This document shows, one piece after another, positions 17,511 through 26,017 of a DNA stretch of 64,000 nt (its first letter is position 1; every line of letters starts with the position of its first letter). A model generated the notes under the pieces. That model worked only from the letters and a program-made list of their open reading frames with translations, was not told where the DNA came from and made no database searches. The DNA is from Wolbachia endosymbiont (group A) of Anomoia purmunda (GTDB lineage: Bacteria; Pseudomonadota; Alphaproteobacteria; Rickettsiales; Anaplasmataceae). The stretch is from assembly GCF_947251545.1 (NCBI RefSeq), contig NZ_OX366362.1:372001-436000 (forward strand), written 5' to 3'. The translations under genes were made by a program, and so were the position numbers.

Positions 17511-19085
17511 TTATGCAAGAAGTTTAATACTCATAGTTTCAAGCATATACTGAAATATTTCATTAGCTATAGCAACATCTTGGCGTGGGGCTTTGCCGTG
17601 TTCTATAAACACAGAGATTGCATAGCGCGGGTTATGGTAAGGGCCATAGGCGATAAATAACTTATGACTTTCGCCCTTAGAGTTTATTTCTGGTGTACCG
17701 GTTTTGCCGGCAATTTGTATACCGCTTAGCCCTTTCTTATAGGTTCCAGTTTTAGAATTCACCACATCAAACATAGCTTTTCGAACTATGCTAAGATGCT
17801 CACAATCCACATCAATATCGGGAAAATCTTGTATTGTTTCATTCATCTTAATGCGGGGAATTACCTCTTTTCCTGTTGCAATCCTTGCTGCAAGAACTGC
17901 AAGCTGTAGTGGTGTTGTAAGCATATACCCTTGTCCTATAACTAAGTTGATAGTGTCACCTAAATACCACTGCAAATATAGCTTTCGTGTACGCCAATCT
18001 CTATCTGGCAACAACCCTGGAGCTTCTTCTTTAAACGTTCCAATCAGTGGCCCACTTCCAATACCAAATTTTCTGGCCATTTCCACCAGAGAGTCTACAC
18101 TTATTTTTTTCCCTATATTATAAAAGTAAGTGTTGCATGATAATGCCATTGCTTCATTTAAAGATACATATCCATGGACTTTGCTTTTCAAGCAGCGAAA
18201 TTTCCGCTCACCTATTTTCATATAGCCCTTACACGAGAATTTCTCTTCTGGTGTGATTATTCCGTCCTTTAAACCTGCAAGCGCAACCATTATTTTAAAT
18301 ATTGAACCAGGTGGAATCTGATATGATAACGCGCGATTCACAAGCGGCAATGAAGGAGCATTCAAGCTCTCCCAAGTCTCATTTAATAGCCTGCTAGCAA
18401 AAAGATTATTATCGTAAGAAGGTGAATTATATAGTGCTAAAATTTCTCCATTATTTACATCAATTACCACTGCGGAGCCTTGGTGGTCTTTAAATACCTC
18501 TGCGGTTTTCTCTTGCAGATTAATATCAATTGTCAGTTGTACATCTTGTCCGTCTTGTTGTGGTATGCTTGATAATTCTTTTATGACGCGTTTTTTAGAA
18601 TTTATTTCCTGCTCAGATTTTCCTGACTTGCCTTTCAATATATGATCATATGTATATTCAATACCGCTGATTCCTACTTCGCTTATACCTTGCTGTCTTT
18701 TTGTATATCCGATTACATGAGAACACATTGAACCAAACGGGTAATAACGTTTATAAAGAGCAGTTATTTTTTCTGACGATTTTGCTATTTTAGACTCGAC
18801 TTCTGATAATGTCTGCAAATCAACTTCCTTACCAGAACCATCAAACAAAACAACATACGAAATTTTGTTTATCGCAAGTTCAATGCTATTCCTATCTAAA
18901 ATCTTGCCCCGCTTAGGCATAATAGTAGCGACTCTTATTCTATTACTATTAGATAGTGCTTCGTACTTTTGTCTGTTTCGTATTTGTAAATTATATAACC
19001 TGCAACTAAAAACCGCGGAAATGGTAAGCTGAATACCACCTAATATGAATGCTCTGCGGTTAAAGACTTTATTTTTTGTCCACAT
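17511..19085 (-). CDS. mrdA: Penicillin-binding protein 2 (cell elongation transpeptidase)
   Basis: PBP2 cross-links peptidoglycan during elongation with MreB and RodA. The protein has an N-terminal membrane anchor (about 11-27), the dimerisation domain with PKRGKILDRN (58-67), and a transpeptidase domain. The catalytic SIFK is at S261-K264 after PPG, SCN at 316-318 and GKTGT near 456. At 524 residues it is about 100 shorter than enterobacterial PBP2, mostly at the C-terminus, yet all catalytic motifs are intact. It starts inside the end of the upstream deacetylase gene (46-bp overlap), so both are one transcription unit. Confidence 0.92.
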   Translation of the reverse strand: MWTKNKVFNRRAFILGGIQLTISAVFSCRLYNLQIRNRQKYEALSNSNRIRVATIMPKRGKILDRNSIELAINKISYVVLFDGSGKEVDLQTLSEVESKIAKSSEKITALYKRYYPFGSMCSHVIGYTKRQQGISEVGISGIEYTYDHILKGKSGKSEQEINSKKRVIKELSSIPQQDGQDVQLTIDINLQEKTAEVFKDHQGSAVVIDVNNGEILALYNSPSYDNNLFASRLLNETWESLNAPSLPLVNRALSYQIPPGSIFKIMVALAGLKDGIITPEEKFSCKGYMKIGERKFRCLKSKVHGYVSLNEAMALSCNTYFYNIGKKISVDSLVEMARKFGIGSGPLIGTFKEEAPGLLPDRDWRTRKLYLQWYLGDTINLVIGQGYMLTTPLQLAVLAARIATGKEVIPRIKMNETIQDFPDIDVDCEHLSIVRKAMFDVVNSKTGTYKKGLSGIQIAGKTGTPEINSKGESHKLFIAYGPYHNPRYAISVFIEHGKAPRQDVAIANEIFQYMLETMSIKLLA

Positions 19086-19879
19086 AACATTCCTTCAAAA
19101 CGCACTTTTTTCCCCTCTTTTATTGTTACACTTCTGGCTTTTACCGTATTACAAACCCTTTTTTCCCACTCACTTAAGGTCACAAACTTATAACCTGATT
19201 TTTTTAGTATTTTAATAATATGAGGTAAAGCTTCAATTGTGTTTGACCTGTTATTGTGATCATGAAACAGTATAACTGCTCCATTATGTACATTACTTAA
19301 AACTCTTTCAACTAAAGCTTCTGGTTTATCACCTTGCCAATCTAGCGAATCAACTGTCCATAATATTGAATACATATTTAATTGATCAGCATTTTCAATC
19401 AGATTATCGTCATAACATCCATATGGCGGACGAAACCATTTTACATCTTGTTTTATTGCATTTTTAATTGCTGTATTTGTCTTTTCCAATTCTTGCAATT
19501 GTTCCTCACTTGAAAGTGATGTCAACTTCCTATGCGACCAAGAGTGATTGCCTAACTCATGACCTGATTCATGAATTTTCTTTACTATTTCAGACGTTTT
19601 TTCATTTATACGTTCACCAAGCACAAAAAATGTTGCTTTTGCTTCATAGCTTTCCAGAACATTAATAATATCGTTTACTCTATTGTTAGACGGTCCATCA
19701 TCAAACGTAAGCGCAACAAACTTATCGTCGTTATTCAACAATTTTTTTATATTACTTAAATTTCTATATGATAGATCCAGATTACAACTGAGCCCACAGT
19801 ATGGTAAATTAAAATTACAATCACTACAAAAAGCCGTACTTGAATATAGTAAGAAAAAAGTGATTATCCTTATAAACAT
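19040..19879 (-). CDS. Polysaccharide deacetylase (NodB homology), exported
   Basis: NodB-domain enzymes remove N-acetyl groups from polysaccharides such as peptidoglycan or chitin oligomers. Residues 1-18 are a signal peptide ending in AFCS. The catalytic motifs are intact: TFDDGP (58-63), HSWSH metal ligands (H112, H116), RPPYG (150-154) and ILFHDH near 223. The C-terminal 40 residues extend past the domain and overlap the mrdA start. Fusion of transcription with a PBP suggests a role on the residual cell wall; the true substrate is inferred. Confidence 0.87.
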   Translation of the reverse strand: MFIRIITFFLLYSSTAFCSDCNFNLPYCGLSCNLDLSYRNLSNIKKLLNNDDKFVALTFDDGPSNNRVNDIINVLESYEAKATFFVLGERINEKTSEIVKKIHESGHELGNHSWSHRKLTSLSSEEQLQELEKTNTAIKNAIKQDVKWFRPPYGCYDDNLIENADQLNMYSILWTVDSLDWQGDKPEALVERVLSNVHNGAVILFHDHNNRSNTIEALPHIIKILKKSGYKFVTLSEWEKRVCNTVKARSVTIKEGKKVRFEGMLCGQKIKSLTAEHSY

Positions 19880-20001
19880 TTGTAATCAGCAAAGTGATAG
19901 AATACTACACTTTTTTGCTAAGTTAAGCCATCTTTAATTGCTGTAGCCTTTACTTCATCGCTTCTTTAATATATTATATTAACAATTTTATATAATATAT
20001 T

Positions 20002-20124
20002 ATGATTGCAAATATAAACACCGTTGCGCTTCAGGGAATTAGCACAGTAAATGTCAATGCGCAAATCCACATGGCAAATGGTATTCCAGCTTTTAAAGCA
20101 ACAAGGACAACATTGCAAATTTAG
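20002..20124 (+). pseudogene. ComM/YifB (Mg-chelatase-like) N-terminal remnant
   Basis: Only 40 codons remain. They read MIANINTVALQGISTVNVNA and end ...HMANGIPAF before diverging into KATRTTLQI and a stop. This is the highly characteristic first strand-pair of the ComM/YifB family, normally about 500 residues. Everything after the PAF position is missing and the next sequence is unrelated, so it is a deletion remnant at the edge of the phage-like module. Confidence 0.7.
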
Positions 20125-20216
20125 AGTTCAAGAGGGTTATTCCTCGAGAACTACTGCGTCAGAAAGCTGGCGTTGAATTTGTATATAATGTTGATCTTGG
20201 AGGTTTTTATGAATAA
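20105..20216 (+). pseudogene. C-terminal tail of an unidentified gene overlapping radC
   Basis: A frame reading NLEFKRVIPRELLRQKAGVE and ending VDLGGFYE-stop runs to 20216, 8 bp inside radC, whose ATG is at 20209. The composition is protein-like and the stop/start overlap is typical of coupled operon genes. I infer that this is the surviving 3' end of the gene that used to precede radC. I cannot identify it. Confidence 0.4.
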
Positions 20217-20868
20217 TAGTGAGAGAAAAGAGAAATTAGAAACTCGTATTCTATCAAGCAGAGGTAGGTCTTTGCTTGACCATGAGCTACTGGAACGTAA
20301 TCTATCTGCATACACAGAAGGAAGAGAAGTTGCCAAAAAGCTAATGGAGCTCTTTAGTAGTTTAGGAAGGGTAATTAATGCTGATCTTCACGAGCTAAAA
20401 AATGTTACAGGAATGAACGATGGAGCAATAGCAAATATCTTTTGCCTGAAAGAGATTTTCGATAGGATATTGAAAGGTAAGTTAAAAAAGCTGTCGATTC
20501 TTGATAATAGAGAAGAGCTACTAAAATACTTTAAAGCAGCAATAGGACAGTCAAGAAAGGAAAGCTTACGAGTGGTATACTTAGATCGAAGTGGTCATTT
20601 AATATATGAGTATGTTCAAGACTGTGGAACTATAGATAGAGTGCCTCTATATGTGAGGGAAATAATAAAACAGGGATTACTGATTGACGCATCATCTGTT
20701 GCAATTTCACATAATCATCCAAGTGGAGATATAGAGCCATCTAAAGAGGATGAAGATAACACACTTACATTAGCTGCAACCTGTGAAAATGTAGGAATGA
20801 AATTAATAGATCATATAATCGTAACACAGAAGAGCCATTTTAGTTTTTATGACAGTGGTTTATTGTAA
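20209..20868 (+). CDS. radC: RadC-family JAB1/MPN-domain protein (phage-associated)
   Basis: The 219-residue protein has the N-terminal helix-hairpin-helix-like part (MNDGAIANIFCLKEI) and the JAMM metalloprotease-like motif HNHPSGDIEPSKED near residue 170. The role of RadC in repair is doubtful; many copies travel with phages and anti-restriction islands. In Wolbachia it is a standard part of the WO-phage regulatory segment. I chose the ATG at 20209 because GGAGG lies 6-7 nt upstream; a TTG at 20173 gives a longer but unlikely start. Confidence 0.88.
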   Translation: MNNSERKEKLETRILSSRGRSLLDHELLERNLSAYTEGREVAKKLMELFSSLGRVINADLHELKNVTGMNDGAIANIFCLKEIFDRILKGKLKKLSILDNREELLKYFKAAIGQSRKESLRVVYLDRSGHLIYEYVQDCGTIDRVPLYVREIIKQGLLIDASSVAISHNHPSGDIEPSKEDEDNTLTLAATCENVGMKLIDHIIVTQKSHFSFYDSGLL

Positions 20869-20880
20869 TCTGTAGACTGA

Positions 20881-20912
20881 AAGGAAAGTTCTCTAGCTTT
20901 CCTTCTTTTTTT
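20881..20912 (+). terminator. Rho-independent terminator of radC
   Basis: AAGGAAAG pairs perfectly with CTTTCCTT across an 8-nt loop and is followed by C and seven T. It begins 13 nt after the radC stop, so radC and the following XRE genes are separately transcribed. Confidence 0.8.
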
Positions 20913-20971
20913 CCACTTCATAAATTAAAAAATTCAATATAAGCTTGAACAGCTAAAATTAGTAATAAAAA

Positions 20972-21307
20972 GTGGAATTAGGCAAAAAAATAAAGGAACT
21001 TAGGTTATACTGTGGTTTAACACAAACTGAGTTAGGAAAAAAAATAGGTGTTTCATATAGGCAGATACAAAGGTACGAAAATGGTTCAAACCACATTTTG
21101 GCTAGTAGACTATACGACTTAGCAAAAGCTCTATCGATTAATGTGGCTGATTTTTTTACTGATGTGCATGACGACTCACATGAAGCTTATGATGAGGAGA
21201 TATTAAAATTAGTCAAAGGATACAATGAAATTAAGAGCAAAAGGTTACGTAGTGTAGTTTATATATTGGTAAAATCTTTTTCTCAAAGTATATTATCTGA
21301 TACGTAA
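20972..21307 (+). CDS. XRE-family regulator, first of pair A
   Basis: The 111-residue protein begins ELGKKIKELRLYCGLTQTELGKK, a lambda-repressor-like helix-turn-helix (Q/T-ELGKKIGVSYRQIQRYENG), followed by a short helical tail (LVKGYNEIKSKRLRSVVYIL) likely used for dimerisation. The start codon is GTG. It is about 85 percent identical by eye to the gene at 24100 and is also related to its own downstream partner. It should be a phage-type repressor or activator. Confidence 0.85.
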   Translation: MELGKKIKELRLYCGLTQTELGKKIGVSYRQIQRYENGSNHILASRLYDLAKALSINVADFFTDVHDDSHEAYDEEILKLVKGYNEIKSKRLRSVVYILVKSFSQSILSDT

Positions 21308-21308
21308 A

Positions 21309-21671
21309 ATGACCATACAACATCCTATCGATAAGCAAATAGGTGAAAGAATAAGGAAAAGAAGGCTAATATGTGGTTTTAGCCAAAGGGACTTAGGAAA
21401 AAAGCTTGGAATTTCATTTCAGCATATACAAGGATATGAAACTGGAGAGGTAAGGCTTGTAGTTGATAGATTGTATAATTTGGCAGAAGCTTTGTCTGTT
21501 GATATGTCATATTTTTTTACCAAAGCCTCTGAAGACTTGCATGATAAGGCCTTCCGTAGCGATGTGGGCAGCGAAGAAATATCAAGATTAGTAAGAGAAT
21601 ATAGAAAAATTAAAGATGAAACATTGCGTGATATTGTGCATTCAGTGATAAAGGCTCTTGCTAACAAATAG
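21309..21671 (+). CDS. XRE-family regulator, second of pair A
   Basis: The 120-residue protein has an XRE helix-turn-helix (IGERIRKRRLICGFSQRDLG then GISFQHIQGYETGE) and a helical C-terminus. Its ATG lies one base after the preceding stop (TAAAATG), so translation is probably coupled. Its near copy is at 24452. Two-domain fused versions of this pair exist in other Wolbachia, I believe; here both pairs are unfused. Confidence 0.85.
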   Translation: MTIQHPIDKQIGERIRKRRLICGFSQRDLGKKLGISFQHIQGYETGEVRLVVDRLYNLAEALSVDMSYFFTKASEDLHDKAFRSDVGSEEISRLVREYRKIKDETLRDIVHSVIKALANK

Positions 21672-21814
21672 TACAAATTTTAAAGTTCAGGTATTTTTTA
21701 TAATATAAAACACTTCTACAAGCAATACTAATTAAAGTAAATTATTTATGGTAAATTGGATTAAGTTTTAAAAACCACTTTACTTTGTAATAGTTAACCA
21801 TTTATTTCTGATAT

Positions 21815-21845
21815 ACAAGTAGCTATGTGAAACATAGCCACTTGT
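21815..21845. terminator. Hairpin between convergent genes
   Basis: ACAAGTAGCTATG pairs with CATAGCCACTTGT (12 of 13 positions) around a TGAAA loop. It lies between the end of the XRE pair and the stop of the minus-strand gene at 21852, and could end transcription from either side. Confidence 0.5.
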
Positions 21846-21851
21846 CTCCAA

Positions 21852-22934
21852 TCAAGAACGTCCTACGGATGTCGTTTTGTTGTCTTTTAATTTATTCACC
21901 CAAGAAAAGGTCTCACTACTTTTAGAATTTTGGTCGCCCCACCTTCCACATCTAGTAAAACTGCCTTTTTCTACTGCTTCTTTAACAGACATTCCACCAA
22001 ATAAACAACCCTTTCCTACGATTTCTCCTATTTCTTGCAACTCGTTCCACATTTCTTCATCTTCTACCTCAATTTGTACTTGATTATAGTCTGCTGTGTC
22101 ATGATATACCATTAAATTTAGCTCTCCTAGGCTAGTATAAAATGTGACTGCAAAAGCACTGTTATCAGATATATCCACGTAGTCTCTTTCACCGCCTTTC
22201 CCAGTTTTGACTTCAACTTCACCATCACCTATTTTTATAATATTGCCACCAAGGTTTAAGTCTCCTTTACTTAAGCCCAAATTTTTTGCACCTTCTACAA
22301 CTTTGGCAACATCAACTATGCAGCTATGTAAAAATTCCATATAGAAGGTCTTATTATCGATTTCTACATTTTCAACAGTTCCTTCTATAGTAGCGTTCTC
22401 TCCAACTTCCCTGAGTTTTGTGAGCCTACTATATATTTGTGGCTCAATTTCTTTTTGCACCTTTTGATGAATTTCAGTTATTTTCTTATCAACTTGTACA
22501 TTAAAATCTGCTCCATTTAATGCTAACTTCCTGATTATATCCTCTTGTTTATTCCCTTTGAATTCATCACGATACATCTTAAACATTGTAACGTTAGCGA
22601 AGCCAAAGCCATCTTCATTGGCAGCATTTATTCTTATTCCTAAGTCCAAAGCTTCATCGATAACTTTACTTAACTCGTTTATATTTTTAGCTGCAATAGC
22701 TTTTTCCAGGAATTCATTTAGTTTCATATTTTCATACTCACTTAGTCTTGTCCTGCATAAAGCTGATCGAAATGGATTGAGCTCCTCAGGATATGTTAAG
22801 ACAGGTAATTTACTAATCTTTTTATTCGCTGTTGGAGCAGCTTTTATAAAATTAGGTAATAACCCTTCTTTTGCTATTCGCTCTACCGCTTTTAACATTT
22901 TACTAGGCAATTTTTTACCATTTATTTTTTTCAT
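21852..22934 (-). CDS. Degenerate ankyrin-repeat protein of the phage-like module
   Basis: The 360-residue protein is not a family I can name. Residues 80-145 look like two weak ankyrin repeats (IDEALDLGIRINAANEDGFG; DIIRKLALNGADFNVQ). Residues 160-290 are beta-rich with many Gly and Asp (LNLGGNIIKIGDGEVEVKTG). The C-terminus has FTRCGRWGDQ. I chose the ATG at 22934, with GAGG 6-7 nt upstream, over a GTG four codons earlier. It sits head-on between the two XRE pairs, so its product may be regulated by them or may be cargo. Exported effector use is speculation; no signal peptide is seen. Confidence 0.7.
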   Translation of the reverse strand: MKKINGKKLPSKMLKAVERIAKEGLLPNFIKAAPTANKKISKLPVLTYPEELNPFRSALCRTRLSEYENMKLNEFLEKAIAAKNINELSKVIDEALDLGIRINAANEDGFGFANVTMFKMYRDEFKGNKQEDIIRKLALNGADFNVQVDKKITEIHQKVQKEIEPQIYSRLTKLREVGENATIEGTVENVEIDNKTFYMEFLHSCIVDVAKVVEGAKNLGLSKGDLNLGGNIIKIGDGEVEVKTGKGGERDYVDISDNSAFAVTFYTSLGELNLMVYHDTADYNQVQIEVEDEEMWNELQEIGEIVGKGCLFGGMSVKEAVEKGSFTRCGRWGDQNSKSSETFSWVNKLKDNKTTSVGRS

Positions 22935-23102
22935 TGTAACCCTCACTTAATTTCATTACTATTCGATCATATTGTGATAAATATTATTTAATTGTTAATA
23001 TTGTACGACTTATTAATTTACTGTATGTTATAATAACAAGTTTTACGGGCATTTACACTAGAAAAACACATCTTGTAAAAATTATTTCAATTTCAATCAA
23101 AG

Positions 23103-24056
23103 TTGGGTATTGTGATTGTAAAACTGAAAGAAATGGATCTCTTGTCTTACTCCACTGAAAAGTTGAAGAAGCATTGTCAGCTACTTGATAATGAAGAAAA
23201 AATAATTCTATATGAGCAGCTGCTAGACAAGGCTAAAGACATACTTGAAAATTCAAGAGATAATGTTTCTGAACTGAAAAAGATCAGTAAAGCTGCTGTA
23301 GCAATAGAGGAAACCACAGATAAGCAGTTACTAGAAAAGTTTAATGATGACCACCCGCTAAGAGAAGTGGACATTTTAATCTACTCTCCTCAGGGAAATA
23401 CTGAATATCTATTCAGCATAGATAACTCGTCAGAGCTTTATGATTTAAAAGAAGATAAAGATAAAGCTCTTTATAATCCAGTAAAATCAAATGATGTTGA
23501 GCTTGTAAAAAAGCTGCTAATGATCCTTTTACCTACAGAAGTAGGTAATTTTGATGTAGAATACTTGGAAGAATTGAAAATATTGCTGTCAGGAATTCAC
23601 AAAGAATTGCAATTATCACAAGATATGAAAAATTATCTTGTGAAGACGATAAAGTTCTATAGTTTTTTATGTAGTAATTTTAGCTTATTAGTTGCAAATC
23701 CTACTGATGTAAAAGCTATGATCAATCTATTTGCTACTCAACCAAATATTGATTACCAAATAGATAAGCTTCTGCTTTCTTTTATTGTGAGAGATGTTGA
23801 GGAAAAAAAGCTAAATTCTGAAATCAAACACATGATAGAGCTTCTTGAGCAGCATGAAAGATTTGCTGAGCTCGAATATAAGGTTAGAAGATTAAGATCA
23901 GAGTTTGCAAGTGGCAAAAGCAGATATTCGCCTGAAGTAATACGAAATAGCATTGCAGAACGAGAAAAAGAGATGAGGGAAATTGAGAAAAAATACGTAA
24001 GGCCAAACGATTTAATTAGCGAGAGGCAGAAATTATTAAAGCAATTACTTTGCTAG
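23103..24056 (+). CDS. Helical protein of unknown function in the phage-like module
   Basis: I do not recognise this protein of up to 317 residues. It is almost all helical and charged, with coiled-coil character at 15-75 and at 235-315 (REKEMREIEKKYVRPNDLI). The middle contains KSNDVELVKKLLMILL, reminiscent of one ankyrin helix pair. The frame opens with TTG at 23103; GTG at 23112 and ATG at 23133 are alternatives, and I see no Shine-Dalgarno that decides. It is followed after 43 bp by XRE pair B on the same strand. Confidence 0.65.
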   Translation: MGIVIVKLKEMDLLSYSTEKLKKHCQLLDNEEKIILYEQLLDKAKDILENSRDNVSELKKISKAAVAIEETTDKQLLEKFNDDHPLREVDILIYSPQGNTEYLFSIDNSSELYDLKEDKDKALYNPVKSNDVELVKKLLMILLPTEVGNFDVEYLEELKILLSGIHKELQLSQDMKNYLVKTIKFYSFLCSNFSLLVANPTDVKAMINLFATQPNIDYQIDKLLLSFIVRDVEEKKLNSEIKHMIELLEQHERFAELEYKVRRLRSEFASGKSRYSPEVIRNSIAEREKEMREIEKKYVRPNDLISERQKLLKQLLC

Positions 24057-24099
24057 CTTTTTCATAAAATTTGTTGTAAATTTGAATAAAAGGTGAAAA

Positions 24100-24429
24100 G
24101 TGCAATTAGGTAAAAAAATAAAACAACTTAGGTTAGATCGTGCTTTGACACAGACCGAATTGGGAAAGAGAATAGGTGTTTCGTATAGACAGATACAAAA
24201 GTACGAAAATGGTTCAAATTGTGTTTTGGCTAGTAGATTATATGATTTAGCAAAAGCACTATCGATAGATGTTGCTAACTTTTTTACTAATATGCACACT
24301 GACTCACATGAAGCTTATGATGAAGAAATACTAAAGTTAGTCAAAGGATATAACGAAATTAAGAGCAAAAGGTTACGTAGTGCAGTTTATATATTGGTAA
24401 AATCTTTTTCTCAAAGTGATAATACATAG
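24100..24429 (+). CDS. XRE-family regulator, first of pair B
   Basis: A GTG-initiated 109-residue copy of the gene at 20972, with the same helix-turn-helix (QTELGKRIGVSYRQIQKYEN) and the same tail. It differs at scattered codons, so the duplication is not recent. The stop comes a few codons earlier than in pair A and is followed by a 22-bp gap to its partner. Confidence 0.85.
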   Translation: MQLGKKIKQLRLDRALTQTELGKRIGVSYRQIQKYENGSNCVLASRLYDLAKALSIDVANFFTNMHTDSHEAYDEEILKLVKGYNEIKSKRLRSAVYILVKSFSQSDNT

Positions 24430-24451
24430 TTAATATTACCTGATACGTAAA

Positions 24452-24826
24452 ATGACTATACAACATCCTATCGATAAACAAATAGGTGAAAGAATAAGGA
24501 AAAGAAGGCTAATGTGTGGTTTTAGTCAAAGAGACTTAGGAAAAAAGCTTGAAATTTCATTTCAGCATGTACAAGGATATGAAAGCGGAGAGATTAGGCT
24601 TGTAGTTGATAGGTTATATAAATTAGCAGAAGTACTATCGGTTGATATGTCGTATTTTTTTACCAAAGCCTCTGAAGACTTACATGATAAGGCCTTCCAT
24701 AGCGATGTAGGCAGCGAAGAAATATCAAGGCTAGTGAGGGAATATAGAAAAATTGAGGATGAAACTCTTCGTGACATTGTTCATTTAGTGATTAAGGCTC
24801 TTGCTAATACAGGCTTTAAAGCATAA
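24452..24826 (+). CDS. XRE-family regulator, second of pair B
   Basis: A 124-residue copy of the gene at 21309: GERIRKRRLMCGFSQRDLGK, then EISFQHVQGYESGE. It ends in a slightly longer tail (ANTGFKA). It closes the module; the next feature is an IS982 insertion. Confidence 0.85.
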   Translation: MTIQHPIDKQIGERIRKRRLMCGFSQRDLGKKLEISFQHVQGYESGEIRLVVDRLYKLAEVLSVDMSYFFTKASEDLHDKAFHSDVGSEEISRLVREYRKIEDETLRDIVHLVIKALANTGFKA

Positions 24827-24983
24827 ATTCTCTTCTTGAGTCGTTGAAGAAAACTTACACTTTCATTTTCTTCATCATTTTGCTTTTCTTTCACTTTGAT
24901 GCGTGTAGTTATACCCTACACAAAGTATAATGTTTTAAAAATAAAAACCTGCACCATAAAATATTGAGATTTAGAATATTAAC

Positions 24984-25963
24984 TTATAAACCTCAGTTAT
25001 GGATTAGAAAAAAGATAAAAGTAGAATTAATAAAGAGGGAAATAGGGTAAACTCAAGTATTTTAGCAATAATTTAAGAGGTTACCCATGAAGAAAGATAT
25101 TTTACTGCTGCGTCGAGGATTTTTGTCTTGCAGTAGATGAAAATTTTGCAAATAAGTTCTTATCACATGGCAAAAAACCAACCAGAGTACCAGAAATAGC
25201 GCACTCAGAAATACTAACCATAATCCTGTTATACCACCAATCGCCATGTAAAAATTTCAAGGCTTTTTATCTTTGTTATCTTGAGTTACTCTATAGATCA
25301 GAGTTTTCAAAGATGCCTTCATATCAAAGATTTATTGCCTTAAAGCCGAGAGTTTTACGGTATTTAGTATTACTTCTTCAATGGTTCTGCGAACAAGCGA
25401 AAATGACAGGTACTTTTTATATCGACACTTCTACAATTGCCGTTTGTCACAAGAAAAGGATCTCTAGGTTTTGATGGTTTAGCAGAAATTGGTAAGAGCA
25501 CGTATGGTTGGTTTTTTGGCTTTAAATTGCACTTGGTGATTAATGAAATTGGAGAAATTCAATCACTTACTCTAACCAAAGGCAACGTTGATGACAGAAA
25601 GCCTGTGCCAACTATAACTAAAAGACAGACTGGACTTTTATTTGGAGATAAAGGCTATATAAAGAAAGAGCTCTTTGAGAAACTCTTCGATAGAGGTTTA
25701 AAGCTTGTTACTAAAGTAAAAAAAGGTATGAAAAACGTACTAATTTCACTTAAAGAGAAGATTTTATTGAGAAAAAGGTCGATTATTGAGACAGTCTTTG
25801 GTTGTTTGAAAAATAAATTGGAGCTTGAGCATACACGCCACAGATCACCAATAAATTTTTTGGTACATATTTTTTCAACATTAATTTCATATTCCATGCA
25901 GTCGAAAAAGCCTTCTATTTCTAAGCCTTACTGTGTTGGTTAATCCATAACTGGGATTATAAA
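24984..25963 (+). mobile_element. IS982-family insertion sequence with 7-bp target duplication
   Basis: The ends are imperfect inverted repeats, CCTCAGTTATGGATTA (24991-25006) and the complement of TAATCCATAACTGGGA (25941-25956). They are flanked by the direct repeat TTATAAA at 24984-24990 and 25957-25963. The 966-bp body contains a broken transposase. Left-end sequence closely matches the partial copy at 30992. Confidence 0.85.
25087..25943 (+). pseudogene. IS982-family transposase, frameshifted
   Basis: The gene opens MKKDI at 25087 but lacks about 8 bp relative to the copy at 31088, shifting the frame within the first codons. Further damage follows. The last 168 codons (25437-25943) are open and read GLAEIGKSTYGWFFGFKLHL, LTLTKGNVDDRKP and LFGDKGYIKKELF, with RSIIETVFGCLKN. 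These are typical IS982 DDE-domain segments. No functional enzyme can be made. Confidence 0.85.
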
Positions 25964-26017
25964 GTCTTTTCGGCAGTTTTAGTGAGGGTTTATTAGCAAG
26001 GATGTTGGAGGTTAGCA

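Noticed and set aside
20972..21671. XRE pair A as one frameshifted two-domain gene
   Set aside because: Pair B shows an in-frame stop and a 22-bp gap between the two genes, so separate, coupled genes fit better than a shift.
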